NCBI RefSeq assembly: GCF_000702545.1
Contig: NZ_JNIO01000002.1
Span: 894,530-958,529 of the forward strand
Length of the DNA: 64,000 bases
Reading direction: 5' to 3'
DNA from: Selenomonas sp. AB3002
GTDB lineage: Bacteria > Bacillota > Negativicutes > Selenomonadales > Selenomonadaceae
Numbering within the stretch: the first letter of the stretch is position 1; each line of letters opens with the position of its first letter. Both the position numbers and the translations under genes were made by a program. The notes under the pieces were generated by a model that saw only the letters and a list, made by a program, of their open reading frames with translations, had not been told where the DNA came from and ran no database searches. Shown here piece by piece: positions 8,575 through 18,056 of this stretch.

Positions 8575-9342
8575 TCACGGAGTATTTTTCCAGGCTTCGC
8601 TGACGCTGCCGGTCTCTCTCATTTCCGTGGCAGCTGCACTCATCCTGTCAAAGGACTGCTGCACGCCACGGGCATTATGTGCATAATCTGCAGCGTGGTC
8701 GGCGCTGATGCCCAAGGCCCCCGCCTCAGCCACAGAGTCAATGTTGGCGCCCATGAAGATGAAGTTCCAGCCGTAATCCTTGGACGCTTCCTCTATCATG
8801 GCTTTCACTGTATCCCGTGAATATTCCTTGCTGTCATTTTCCTTGCCATCCGTCATGATGAGGAACAGCACGCGCCTTTTGGCAGGGCAGATTCCCTCCT
8901 TGTCCATGGCAGCGAATTTGTCCACGATGGTTCTGCCCACGGCGTCCAAAAGGGCAGTCATGCCACGGGCATAATATTCCTTGGAGGTAAGTTCCGGCAC
9001 CTTGTCCAGGGGCACAGCCTCCACAATCTTGTCATACTTATCGTCAAAGAGCACCGTCGTGACTTCTGCCCGGCCCTCTTCCTGCCGCTGCTTGGCCAAA
9101 AAGGAGTTGTAGCCGCCAATAGTATCCTCCGTCAGGGCCCGCATGGAGCCGGAACGGTCCAGGATGCAGACAATCTGCACAGGCTCCGGAGTGGTCTTGT
9201 AACAAGCCACAGAATGCTTATGCGGCAGTACAAAAGCTGTCTTCTCCGCTGGCTCCACCTGCTCCTGAACCGCCTGTCCAGCCAGGCAGAAAGCACTGCT
9301 GCCCAGCATCACCATCAAGGAAAGGAAAAGCACTCTGAACAT
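8575..9342 (-). CDS. Secreted von Willebrand factor type A domain protein
   Basis: A 255-residue protein with an N-terminal signal peptide (about 1-22) and a VWA domain. The metal-ion-dependent adhesion site is visible as DRSGSM (about residue 62), with the later T in GMTALLDAVG and D in LIMTDGKEND. VWA domains bind partner proteins through a divalent metal. The product probably acts in the periplasm. The next gene downstream on the same strand encodes a phosphatase-unrelated membrane protein only by position on the other side; a direct partner is not evident. Confidence 0.85.
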   Translation of the reverse strand: MFRVLFLSLMVMLGSSAFCLAGQAVQEQVEPAEKTAFVLPHKHSVACYKTTPEPVQIVCILDRSGSMRALTEDTIGGYNSFLAKQRQEEGRAEVTTVLFDDKYDKIVEAVPLDKVPELTSKEYYARGMTALLDAVGRTIVDKFAAMDKEGICPAKRRVLFLIMTDGKENDSKEYSRDTVKAMIEEASKDYGWNFIFMGANIDSVAEAGALGISADHAADYAHNARGVQQSFDRMSAAATEMRETGSVSEAWKNTP

Positions 9343-9378
9343 TTCCCCACGCTCCTTTTGTACTGCTATGCTTGGTCC

Positions 9379-9687
9379 TTACTTTTCCTGGAAAATAATC
9401 GTTCCTTCCAGTATCCCCAGATTGCTGGATTCGTGGAAGGTATAGGCTTTGGGCTTGTACCCGGGCTCTGCGTCCTCCGTCAGGTACCAGATATGGCTGC
9501 CGTTGGGCTCCCACTGGACCGTATAGGGCACCAGCTTCTTCCCCTCCGGCAGGTCTATGGTGGTAGTGCCGCCGATTCTCTTGGTGATGTACTGGGAGCC
9601 CATGAACATATATGCAACTCCGAACAGCAGGACCAGGACAGTCACCAGACCTATTCCTATTTTTGTCGTGGTACTCATTTTCTTCAT
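9379..9687 (-). CDS. Small single-pass membrane protein
   Basis: About 102 residues: a short Lys-rich start, one membrane helix (IGIGLVTVLVLLFGVAYMFM) and a roughly 70-residue outer domain with TIDLPEGKKLVPYTVQWEP and a C-terminal beta-rich part. The start is ambiguous between ATG at 9687 and ATG at 9678; AAGAGG is close to the first and better spaced for the second. It lies between the VWA gene and the lactate permease on the same strand and may share their transcript. I do not recognise the family. Confidence 0.65.
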   Translation of the reverse strand: MKKMSTTTKIGIGLVTVLVLLFGVAYMFMGSQYITKRIGGTTTIDLPEGKKLVPYTVQWEPNGSHIWYLTEDAEPGYKPKAYTFHESSNLGILEGTIIFQEK

Positions 9688-9738
9688 ACCTCTTTTCCAC
9701 ATAACTTGTATCACTATGCAATCTCAGCCCTGGTTTTC

Positions 9739-11280
9739 TCAGTCCAGCATGCCGCTGCCCAGGTAAACCAGGATGCCCAAAGCAATGGTAAAGGGGACAT
9801 AGACCTTCATGGTCATGGATAGTATCTTGCTCTCGCTGCCCCTGCCTGCGGCGCCGATGGCGGCTACGCCGATGGCGATGCTCTGGGGGGCCACCAGCTT
9901 GCCGGCACAGGCCCCCACCGCATTAGCGGCGGCAATCCAGATCTGGCTTTTCTCCCCTGCGCCGATGGCAATGGCCGCATCAATCTGCAGCTTGCCCAGG
10001 AGGATGCAGGTACTGGTGCAGGAGCCGGTGATGAAGCCTCCTACCGAGCCGATGAAAGCGGAGATAACGGGATACATCAGCCCCGTAGCCGCCACGGTAT
10101 GGTCAGCAATGGTGGTGGTCATGCCGCTGTAGCCCATGACTTTCGCCGTGGCGATGATGCTGATGATGGTGATGAAGGTAGGCTTGAGGCTGAAAAAGGT
10201 CTTCTTCAGCACCTGCAGCATATCCGACAGGGGCGTCTTCATGATGAAGCCGCTGAGGAAGGTGGCAAAGAAAATCACCATGCCGGGAGTGGCAATCCAG
10301 TGGAAGGTGTAGGGAGTGCCTCCCTCACCCTGATAGATCAGCACAGAGGTGCGGATCTGGGAAATGGAATCGTACACCGCCGGCACCAGCTTGCTGGTGA
10401 TGAGCAGCAGGACGAAAATCAGCATGAAGGGCAGCCAGGCACCCAGGGCGGTCTTGCTGTCAATGGCAGGACGCGCCTCCTGCTCCAGCACATAGTCAGC
10501 ATCCTCAGGAGGAAAGAGGCGCACGGTGCCGATAATGGCCCCCATGGTGCAGATAGCCCCTGCCACACCGGCCAGCTCCGGCCCCATCAGATATGATACC
10601 ACCAGCTGGGCCAGCACATAGCTGAGACCTGCCGCAAAGCAGACTGGCACCATGCCCTTCAGGGCCTTCAGGCCGCCTCCGGCAATCACCAGCATGATAA
10701 AGGGGCAGAAAAGTCCCAAAAGCGCAGTCTGCAAAGCCACATAGGTGGCCAGCTGCACAGCGCTGGTGCCCATGATGCCCGCCGTAGTCACCAGCGGTAT
10801 GCCGATGGAACCGTAGGCCGAGGGCACGAAATTGGCCACCAGGCAGACCCCCACAGCGCTGACGGGATTTATGCCCATGCCAGCCAGCATGCTGGCTGGG
10901 ATAGCCACGGCGGTGCCAAAGCCCGCCATACCCTCCAGGAACCCGCCAAAGCCAAAGGCAATGAGGAGGATCAGCACCCGGTAGTCAGAGCTGACGGAAG
11001 CCAGCATGGCCTTGATGATATCCATGCCCCCCGTATGCACCGACAGATGATAGGTGTAGATAGTGGCGGTGATAATGAGCAGGATGGGCCAGCAGGCCAG
11101 GGCCGTGCCCTCCAGCATGGCGCTCATCATATACTCGGAAGGCATGCCGAAATAGACCACGCTGGCGAAGAATGAGAGGATAAGTGCCACCGGGCAGGCT
11201 TTCCAGGCCGCCATCTTCAGCCCCGACAGGGCCACAATGAGCCAGAGAATGGGCAGGACGGCAAAAAATAACAAAGTCAC
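9739..11280 (-). CDS. lctP: L-lactate permease (LctP family)
   Basis: A 513-residue polytopic membrane protein with about 12-14 hydrophobic segments. LctP-family signatures include FGFGGFLEGMAGFGTAVAIPASML, AVGVCLVANFVPSAYGSIGIPL and VGGFITGSCTSTCILLG. The family moves lactate, and related acids such as glycolate, with protons across the inner membrane. The start is GTG at 11280; AAGGGG upstream is partly enclosed in a small GGGGTGACCCC palindrome that could mask the ribosome site. An inverted repeat lies just upstream of the gene. Confidence 0.92.
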   Translation of the reverse strand: MTLLFFAVLPILWLIVALSGLKMAAWKACPVALILSFFASVVYFGMPSEYMMSAMLEGTALACWPILLIITATIYTYHLSVHTGGMDIIKAMLASVSSDYRVLILLIAFGFGGFLEGMAGFGTAVAIPASMLAGMGINPVSAVGVCLVANFVPSAYGSIGIPLVTTAGIMGTSAVQLATYVALQTALLGLFCPFIMLVIAGGGLKALKGMVPVCFAAGLSYVLAQLVVSYLMGPELAGVAGAICTMGAIIGTVRLFPPEDADYVLEQEARPAIDSKTALGAWLPFMLIFVLLLITSKLVPAVYDSISQIRTSVLIYQGEGGTPYTFHWIATPGMVIFFATFLSGFIMKTPLSDMLQVLKKTFFSLKPTFITIISIIATAKVMGYSGMTTTIADHTVAATGLMYPVISAFIGSVGGFITGSCTSTCILLGKLQIDAAIAIGAGEKSQIWIAAANAVGACAGKLVAPQSIAIGVAAIGAAGRGSESKILSMTMKVYVPFTIALGILVYLGSGMLD

Positions 11281-11325
11281 GAGGGGTCACCCCTTTTCAA
11301 TAATTAATGATAAGGCGTTCGGGGC

Positions 11326-11399
11326 ATGGGCAGGGCAACGCTTCACTTGAAATTTTTCCTGCGAAAAAATTTCACACGTTCCGCTTTTGCCCTGCCCAT
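11326..11399. repeat. Long nested inverted repeat between ung and lctP
   Basis: Perfect 13-base arms (ATGGGCAGGGCAA with TTGCCCTGCCCAT) enclose inner 10-base arms (TGAAATTTTT with AAAAATTTCA). It lies between the 3' end of ung and the start of lctP, both on the minus strand. It may be the ung terminator region, an attenuator for lctP, or an operator. Confidence 0.6.
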
Positions 11400-11404
11400 A
11401 TCCC

Positions 11405-12082
11405 TCACTCAAGATCCGGCAGCTGCCAATCTATTGGCTCCTGGCCGGTCTTAACCAAAAATTCGTTCACCCTGGAAAAAGGCCTGCTCCCGAAGAATCC
11501 ACGGAAGGCGGACAGAGGGCTGGGGTGCGGGCTTTCCACGATGAAATGCCGGGGATTGGTGATCATAGACTTCTTCCTGCGGGCGGGACTGCCCCAGAGA
11601 ATGAAGGCCAGGGGCTTCTCACGCTGGTTCAGGAGCTCAATGATATGGTCAGTGAACTGCTCCCAGCCATGGCCCTGATGGGAGGCGGCCTGATGCTCAC
11701 GCACGGTGAGCACAGCGTTCAAAAGCAGCACACCCTGCTCCGCCCAGGGCTTCAGGCAGCCGTTGTTGGGCACGGTGCATCCCAGATCATCCTGCAGCTC
11801 CTTGAAGATATTAAGGAGCGACGGCGGCGCCGGCACTCCCGGCAGCACAGAGAAGGAAAGGCCGTGGGCCTGCCCCGGACCGTGATAGGGATCCTGTCCC
11901 AAAATCACCACCTTCGCATCCTCATAAGCCGTATAGTGCAGGGCGTTGAAGATGGAGTACATATCAGGATAAATGCGGTGGGTGCGGTACTCACCTATGA
12001 GAAACTGCCGCAGTTCCCTGTAATAAGGCTTCTGCATTTCAGGCTCCAGCAGCCCCTCCCAGTCGTTCTTGAATATCTGCAT
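11405..12082 (-). CDS. ung: Uracil-DNA glycosylase (family 1)
   Basis: A 225-residue protein, the usual length for Ung. The catalytic water-activating motif [18 protein letters not shown], the [23 protein letters not shown] region and the HPSPLS DNA-intercalation loop are all present. It removes uracil from DNA at the start of base-excision repair. The ATG at 12082 has AAGGAGAG six bases upstream and is preferred to the earlier in-frame codon. It stands alone, downstream of a DnaA-box cluster. Confidence 0.96.
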   Translation of the reverse strand: MQIFKNDWEGLLEPEMQKPYYRELRQFLIGEYRTHRIYPDMYSIFNALHYTAYEDAKVVILGQDPYHGPGQAHGLSFSVLPGVPAPPSLLNIFKELQDDLGCTVPNNGCLKPWAEQGVLLLNAVLTVREHQAASHQGHGWEQFTDHIIELLNQREKPLAFILWGSPARRKKSMITNPRHFIVESPHPSPLSAFRGFFGSRPFSRVNEFLVKTGQEPIDWQLPDLE

Positions 12083-12199
12083 GGAAACTCTCTCCTTAAC
12101 TTCGATATTTAACCACAAGGGCCTAAAAATCCTTCCCGCCGCCCCATATTTTTTCACGGAGCGACGGGACTTTCATTTATGTTATTTAATATAGCATAA

Positions 12200-12392
12200 A
12201 TATCCACAGGCCAACAAGGAGGACACTTGTCCCTTCCACGATATTTTCAGATTATAGCGAGCAAAAAAACAACTTATCCACACTGTGCACAGTTTTTGCT
12301 GTGGATATTGTGGATAAGTCGGTGATAAGCAGCTGATAATGGCGTAATTATCCACAGCAGCGGCTTTCGCATCTATGTTCCCTTGTGGATAA
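12200..12392. other. DnaA-box cluster (candidate replication origin or DnaA-binding locus)
   Basis: The gene-free stretch 12083-12476 holds six DnaA-box sequences. Four match TTATCCACA exactly: 12274-12282 (+), 12309-12317 (-), 12348-12356 (+) and 12384-12392 (-). Two have one mismatch: 12200-12208 (+) and 12300-12308 (-). A GCTGTGGATA/TATCCACAGC inverted repeat is built from two of them. AT-rich sequence (a run of A near 12263) is adjacent. No dnaA or dnaN gene is near, so this may be oriC separated from dnaA, or a DnaA titration or reactivation site. Confidence 0.7.
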
Positions 12393-12476
12393 AACCTCTC
12401 TGAAGGGGAAGGATTTTCCCGCCCTGTGGCAAATATTATCTACAAATCCCCCAGACTATTGAGGAGTGCCTTCACC

Positions 12477-14708
12477 ATGACATACAAAATCTTACTCGTG
12501 CCTCTGCTGGCGGCAGCCCTGGTACTCTCCATCTTTCTGTGGCACGACACCAACGGGCCTTCAGGCACCCAGGCACCGCCGCCTCCATCAGCTCATGAGG
12601 CTGCCCCTGTAGCCATCCGCATCGGCTACCTGCACCCCGATTCTGCCATAGCCAATTCCATAGACGTGCGCCATTTCTACGGCCAGCACCTGACCGAGCT
12701 GGCCAAGTACCTGGACTGGACTTACGAGCTGGTGGAAATCCCCCCTCAGGAGGCCGTGGAGCGCCTGAAGCGGCATGACGTCGACCTGCTGCTGCCCATG
12801 GAAGTGAATCCCCAGCGGCAGGACGAACTGGTCTACAGCAAGCACGCTTTCTTCCTGGATACTCTGGCCCTCTACACCAGGGAAGATGAAGAGCGCTTCC
12901 ACTCCCATGATATTTCCAAACTGGACGGGGCCTCCGTAGGCCTGTATGAAAACCGGCTCATCAACGATACTTTCCTTGATTTCTGCCGGGAGAACAGGAT
13001 ACACCCCCAATTCCACACCTACGCGAATCAGGATGAAGTGCTGAACGCCCTGCGCACGAAACAAATCGACCTGGTGCTGGACAGCGCCACCAACATCACC
13101 GACGAGGAAAGCTTCCTCATGGCCTTTGATCTGCTGCCCACCAACATAGCCGGACTGAAGGAAAACCAGCACCTCATCGAAGACCTGGACAGGGCCGCGA
13201 AACTGCTCCAACGGGAGAATCCCGAATACACAAGGCTCCTGGAAGACAAATTCAGGGCCCACATGCGTCCCCTGATCACCACCTATACCCCCGAAGAAAG
13301 CTCCTTCATCAGTAGGAGCAAGCCCCTCAAGGTAGCCTTCTTCGGTGAGGCGCCTCCCTATGTGGAGTACACCACTTCCATGGACGATGTGCAGGGCATC
13401 TACCCGGATCTCTTCCGCCAGATGGAGCGAAACTCCGGCCTTTCCTTTGATTTCCTTCACTACTCCACTTATGACGATGCTGTGAAAGCTCTGAAGGAAG
13501 GCCAGGCCGATCTCATCATCGACACCTACTCTGCCCATATCAAGAACTACAGCAGCTTTGCCTACACCAACCTCCTATTCCTTCAGGAAATGACCTTCAT
13601 CGGCCCCACTTCGGCAGATTTCACCAAGTTCGCCAGTGAGCCGCACACGCTGGCTCTGGTGAAATCCCAGTCCCCCTCAGGGCTGGTATACCTGCAGAAC
13701 GAGCTGATTGGCTGGGAGTTCCGCCTTTACGATGACATCTCCGACTGCCTGGAAGCGGTGAAGCGGGGGGAAGCTGACTATACGCTCATCGATATCCTGA
13801 GGCTGCAGGCAGATCGGACCCTGCTCATGTATCCTACCCTGATGACTGTCCCCACCAGCTATATGAACATCCCCGTGTGCATCGTCATCAGCAGGCACCT
13901 GCCCCCCATCCTGAAAACCGTACTGAACAAATCCATCCTCAAGTTCACCACGGGACAGGTGGACAAACTGGTGCGGGCCAGAAGCCTGAATACACATCCC
14001 AGTTTCTCCCTCTACTACCTCTTCACCCACTATCCCCTGCAATCCGGCCTGTCTGTAGGCTTCCTGTTGCTACTCATCACCACCCTGATCTTTTCCATCC
14101 ATCACAACAGGGATGAAAAGCGCCAGCGCCTGATCCTCACCCAGACCAACCAGGAATTGGAGGACACCTTGCAGGAGCTCTGGAAGGCCGAAAAATCCCG
14201 TGATGAATACAAGGAGCAGGCAGAGACAGATGCCCTCACCGGCGTGCTGAACAAAGCCGCCATGGAAAAATATGTGAAGAAGACCCTCGCTTCCCTGACC
14301 TCCTCAGAGAAGGTCTCCGATGCCTTCATCATCGCCGACCTGGACCATTTCAAGGAAGCCAACGACACCCAGGGCCACCAGTACGGAGATGATATCCTGA
14401 GGGACTTCGCCCATTCCCTCATCCGCCTTACCCGCCACCGGGACATCGTGGGACGCTTCGGGGGAGACGAGTTCGTCCTCTACCTGCGCAATATCCCCGA
14501 ACCAGCCCTCCACGCCTTCGCCCAGCGCCTCATGACCGCCGCCCACAACCTGGACCCGGTGCAGAAGCCTCCCCTCTCTGCCAGCATCGGCATCGCCCTG
14601 ATAAACCAACCCGGGCTCTCCTACGAGGAAGTATTCCATAAAGCTGACCGGGCACTGTATGATGTGAAAGAAAGCGGCAGGGACGGTTATAAGATTTATG
14701 ATGAGTGA
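12477..14708 (+). CDS. Diguanylate cyclase with two periplasmic solute-binding sensor domains
   Basis: About 743 residues. An N-terminal membrane anchor (about 4-22) precedes two successive SBP_bac_3-like domains (about 45-270 and 285-510), the second starting LKVAFFGEAPPYVEY. A second membrane helix (about 535-555), a short coiled coil and a GGDEF domain (about 580-743) follow. The active-site loop GGDEF is intact and a product-inhibition RxxD site (RHRD) sits five residues before it. It probably makes cyclic di-GMP in response to a small periplasmic ligand, perhaps an amino acid. The ATG at 12477 has GAGGAG upstream; the GTG at 12426 is less likely. Confidence 0.9.
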   Translation: MTYKILLVPLLAAALVLSIFLWHDTNGPSGTQAPPPPSAHEAAPVAIRIGYLHPDSAIANSIDVRHFYGQHLTELAKYLDWTYELVEIPPQEAVERLKRHDVDLLLPMEVNPQRQDELVYSKHAFFLDTLALYTREDEERFHSHDISKLDGASVGLYENRLINDTFLDFCRENRIHPQFHTYANQDEVLNALRTKQIDLVLDSATNITDEESFLMAFDLLPTNIAGLKENQHLIEDLDRAAKLLQRENPEYTRLLEDKFRAHMRPLITTYTPEESSFISRSKPLKVAFFGEAPPYVEYTTSMDDVQGIYPDLFRQMERNSGLSFDFLHYSTYDDAVKALKEGQADLIIDTYSAHIKNYSSFAYTNLLFLQEMTFIGPTSADFTKFASEPHTLALVKSQSPSGLVYLQNELIGWEFRLYDDISDCLEAVKRGEADYTLIDILRLQADRTLLMYPTLMTVPTSYMNIPVCIVISRHLPPILKTVLNKSILKFTTGQVDKLVRARSLNTHPSFSLYYLFTHYPLQSGLSVGFLLLLITTLIFSIHHNRDEKRQRLILTQTNQELEDTLQELWKAEKSRDEYKEQAETDALTGVLNKAAMEKYVKKTLASLTSSEKVSDAFIIADLDHFKEANDTQGHQYGDDILRDFAHSLIRLTRHRDIVGRFGGDEFVLYLRNIPEPALHAFAQRLMTAAHNLDPVQKPPLSASIGIALINQPGLSYEEVFHKADRALYDVKESGRDGYKIYDE

Positions 14709-14808
14709 CCTTTTTCACCACCCAGAAGCCCCCTTGGACAGAAGCGGAAAATTTGCTAAAATATTTCCAGATTCGATACATATTTGCAAATGAAAGGATT
14801 TTGTGCAC

Positions 14809-15297
14809 ATGAATATTCAGGACTTCACCACTCACCCCTTCACAAAAATGGACAAGGACTGGGCCATCCTCACCGCCGGCGTGGAAGGTGACTACAACAG
14901 CATGACCGTCAGCTGGGGAGCCATGGGCACCATGTGGGGCAAGCCCGTCCTCTTCCTCGTAGTCAAGCCCCTGCGCTACACCTATGAATTCCTCACCCGC
15001 CATGAGGAACTGACCCTCTCCTTCTATGACGAAGCACACAAAAAAGCCCTGGCCGTCTTCGGCAGCAAATCAGGCCGGGACACGGACAAGGCTAAGGAAA
15101 CAGGCTTTACCCCCAAAGTGCTCACAGGGGGCGTGACCTACGAACAGGCGAAAGAAACACTCGTCTGCAAAAAACTCTTCATGCAGCAGCTGGACAAGGC
15201 AAACTATCCTGAATGCGCTCTGCCCTTCTACACTCCGGAAAAGGGAGAGGCAGGCCACTGCCTCGTGATTGCAGAAGTCACGTCCATCGAAGGCTAA
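14809..15297 (+). CDS. Flavin reductase-like FMN-binding protein
   Basis: About 162 residues with the flavin reductase-like split-barrel pattern: NSMTVSWGAMGTMWGKPVLFLVVKPLRYT, then LTLSFYDEAHKKALAVFGSKSGRDTDK. Such proteins bind FMN and act as small oxidoreductases, often in anaerobes without a defined partner. The start could be GTG 14803 or ATG 14809; both lie downstream of AAAGGA. The stop overlaps the stop of the convergent AEC gene by four bases. Confidence 0.83.
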   Translation: MNIQDFTTHPFTKMDKDWAILTAGVEGDYNSMTVSWGAMGTMWGKPVLFLVVKPLRYTYEFLTRHEELTLSFYDEAHKKALAVFGSKSGRDTDKAKETGFTPKVLTGGVTYEQAKETLVCKKLFMQQLDKANYPECALPFYTPEKGEAGHCLVIAEVTSIEG

Positions 15298-16247
15298 ACC
15301 AGCAGATAGAACAGCAGGGGGAACACCACCAGCAAATAGATTGCGGTGGTGAGGATAAAGGAGCACACCGCCAGATCCGTCCTCAGCTGATAGAGCTTCG
15401 AGGCCAGCACCGCATTGATGGCAGTGGGAGTAGAGGCCAGGATGATGAAGGTATTCAGGAGCACCGGGTCACGGAACACCAGCCGGCTGGAGAAGAAAAT
15501 GAAGGCCGGCACCAAAAAGAACCTGATGGCACAGAGATCTATCGTGTATCTGAGATAATGCTTTGCCCTGCCAAAGTCCATGAGATAGCCCACGGGCATC
15601 ATGGCCGTCCAGGCGCCGATATGCACCAGGCTCTGGAAGAACGGGGCAAGCTCCGCCGGACGCTCCACCCCCAGCCCCTGCAGGGCCAGTCCCGCCATCA
15701 TGCCCAGTAGGGACAGCTGGTTCCAGGAGAAAAACATTTTCATAAAGCTGTGCAACCGGCTGCCTTGACGTATGGGCAGCCGGTTTTGTTTCAAGTAGAA
15801 ATACTGGGACATGGGGAACACCAGGAGCACCAGCATGATGTTCTGGCAGGTGCCGATGAGCTGGGCATAGGCAAAGCCCGTCTCGTTGTAGAGAATGAAG
15901 GCGCAGACGCCCCCCAGGGTGCCGATATTGGCCAGCATGGCACTGGCGATGTAGGAGCCACGCACCAAAAGATTCTTGAACCGCCGCCCCAGCACCACCC
16001 CCACGGCCCCCGGAAAGAGGATAAACAAAAAGCCATAGAGTGGAATAAGGGCCAGGTCCCAGGAAAGGGGCAGCACCCAGAAAGACAGCAGGGACAGCAT
16101 GGTATAGACCAGCCGCACATTGACCTTGATAAGCCGGTTGATATTTTTTTCCGATACCAGCTGCCTTTCCTTCAACCAATAGCCCACCGCCAGGGGAGCT
16201 ATCAAGTCTGTCAGTACATAAACAAGCCGCAGGACAGAATCATCCAA
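15294..16247 (-). CDS. AEC family transporter (auxin efflux carrier type)
   Basis: About 317 residues with roughly ten membrane segments, the normal size for the family. Segments such as GSYIASAMLANIGTLGGVCA and the C-terminal IILASTPTAINAVLASKLY match the membrane transport protein family that carries organic acids such as malate in bacteria. The frame has no ATG near the first helix; TTG at 16247 lies about eight bases after AAAGGAAG and gives a normal N terminus, so TTG is inferred. The substrate is not known. Confidence 0.85.
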   Translation of the reverse strand: MDDSVLRLVYVLTDLIAPLAVGYWLKERQLVSEKNINRLIKVNVRLVYTMLSLLSFWVLPLSWDLALIPLYGFLFILFPGAVGVVLGRRFKNLLVRGSYIASAMLANIGTLGGVCAFILYNETGFAYAQLIGTCQNIMLVLLVFPMSQYFYLKQNRLPIRQGSRLHSFMKMFFSWNQLSLLGMMAGLALQGLGVERPAELAPFFQSLVHIGAWTAMMPVGYLMDFGRAKHYLRYTIDLCAIRFFLVPAFIFFSSRLVFRDPVLLNTFIILASTPTAINAVLASKLYQLRTDLAVCSFILTTAIYLLVVFPLLFYLLV

Positions 16248-16485
16248 AATACCACTTCCTTTGCTTCCCCTATTATCCCTAAAATCAACTGGCTGTGCAA
16301 CCCCCTGACGCAGGAGGCCGTCTGCCGTACTCATTCTACACCTCCACAACGAAAGGTGAAGGCGGCAGCAAAGGGAAAATGTTACAATTTTACATGCTAT
16401 TAGTCATTTTTTCACATATTCATATCAGGACAGTTATGCTAAAATGGGGGAAAAGTTGCCAGAATTATTGGAAGGGGTTTTTGCT

Positions 16486-18006
16486 ATGTATGAACTAATC
16501 GGCAGCGTCTGCGCTGTATTCCAGGAACTGGCCGACCTGGTGTGGGGCTTTCCCACCAATCTTGACTGGTATGCCAGCCTGCCCATTATCGGAGAACTGC
16601 CTCTGGTCATCATCCTGCTGGTGGGCACAGGCATCTATTTCACCCTGAAGCTGGGCTTTGTGCAGGTCAGGTATTTTGGCTACGGCCTCAAGGTCCTGCT
16701 CCAAAAGCACAGGGAGGAGGAGCAGGGCATCAGCCCCCTGGCCTCCTTCCTGCTGTCCACCGCCATGCGTGTAGGTCCCGGCAATATCCTGGGGGTGACG
16801 GGAGCAGTTTCCACCGGCGGTCCCGGTGCCTTGTTCTGGATGTGGATGTCCGCGTTCTTTGGCATGGCGACGGCTTTTGTGGAATCCACCCTCTCCCAGA
16901 TCTACAAGGAAAAACAGGGAGATGAATATGTGGGCGGCCTGCCCTGCTACGGCAGGAAGCTCCTGGGAGGCGCAGCCATCATCGGCGGCGCTCTGAGCTT
17001 CCTCTACATCATCTATGCCCTGCTCTGCATCCCGGCCCAGGGCTTCAACACCATCTCTGCCATGGCAGCCATCACCCAGAATGTGACAGGTGTGGAACTG
17101 GCCGCAGACGGCGCTCTGATCTGGGGCTTCTTCCTCCTGCTCATGGGCCTGACCACCTTTGCCATCTTCGGAGGGCTCAGGCGCATCACCCGCATCACCG
17201 ATGTGCTGGTGCCCGTCATGGCAGTGGTCTATGTCTCAGCAGTGCTGGTGATGGTGTCCATGAACCTTGAGCTCCTGCCCTGGTTCTTCTACGTGGTGGT
17301 GACAGAAGCCTTCCGCCCTGAGCCCATCTTCGGCGGCGCCCTTGGCATCGCCCTTTCCCAGGGCATCAAGCGCGGCCTCATGAGCAATGAGGCAGGTCAG
17401 GGTACCCTCTCCATGCCTGCCGCCGTGTCAAATGCCAAGCACCCCTGCGAGCAGGGCGTTATCCAGGCCATCGGCGTCTTTCTGGACACCATGGTCATCT
17501 GCACCCTGACCGGCTTCGTCCTCATCATGGGCCAGGCCTGGCTGAAGGACGGCTCTGCCGCCTGGTTTGAACTGGGCCGCCTGGAGAAATTCCTTGCCTC
17601 CTGCGCCCAGATGCTGGGGGACGGCTCCGGCTACGGCCTGGCCACGCTGGTCATCAGCGTCTGCTTCGGCATCTTCGCCTTCACCTGCCTGCTGGGCTTC
17701 CTGTCCTTCTCCGAAATCTGCGCCCGGCAGATTTCCAACCACAGGGCCTTCATCACTGCAGTCCGCCTGGTGAACCTCTCAGTATTGGCCTTCGGCATGG
17801 TGACGAATATAGCAGGCTTCGACCTCAGCGCTCTCTGGAACCTCAGCGACTTCGCCAACATCGTCATGGTCTGCTGCAACCTGCCCCTTCTCTACCTAGG
17901 CTTCAACAAGGTGCAGAAGGCCTTTGAGACTTTCGAAAGCGAAGAAGGGAAATTCGACTCAGAGACCTTCGGCGCTCCGGTGCCGGTATGGGATGAGAGC
18001 AACTGA
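16486..18006 (+). CDS. Sodium:alanine symporter family (AGCS) transporter
   Basis: A 506-residue polytopic protein. AGCS signatures include TGIYFTLKLGFVQVRYFGY near the N terminus, AMRVGPGNILGVTGAVSTGGPGALFWMW (canonical G-N-I-x-G-V region) and GLMSNEAGQGTLSMPAA. The family imports alanine or glycine with Na+. The ATG at 16486 is eight bases after GGAAGGGG. A possible -10 (TGCTAAAAT) lies near 16440. It is transcribed alone and followed by a strong terminator. Confidence 0.92.
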   Translation: MYELIGSVCAVFQELADLVWGFPTNLDWYASLPIIGELPLVIILLVGTGIYFTLKLGFVQVRYFGYGLKVLLQKHREEEQGISPLASFLLSTAMRVGPGNILGVTGAVSTGGPGALFWMWMSAFFGMATAFVESTLSQIYKEKQGDEYVGGLPCYGRKLLGGAAIIGGALSFLYIIYALLCIPAQGFNTISAMAAITQNVTGVELAADGALIWGFFLLLMGLTTFAIFGGLRRITRITDVLVPVMAVVYVSAVLVMVSMNLELLPWFFYVVVTEAFRPEPIFGGALGIALSQGIKRGLMSNEAGQGTLSMPAAVSNAKHPCEQGVIQAIGVFLDTMVICTLTGFVLIMGQAWLKDGSAAWFELGRLEKFLASCAQMLGDGSGYGLATLVISVCFGIFAFTCLLGFLSFSEICARQISNHRAFITAVRLVNLSVLAFGMVTNIAGFDLSALWNLSDFANIVMVCCNLPLLYLGFNKVQKAFETFESEEGKFDSETFGAPVPVWDESN

Positions 18007-18014
18007 ATAACTAA

Positions 18015-18052
18015 AAGAAGGGCAGGAGACGCGAAAAGCTCCTGCCCTTCTT
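18015..18052. terminator. Bidirectional intrinsic terminator
   Basis: Stem of 14 bases (AAGAAGGGCAGGAG with CTCCTGCCCTTCTT) between two convergent genes. The minus-strand side has the better T run. Confidence 0.88.
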
Positions 18053-18056
18053 CATA

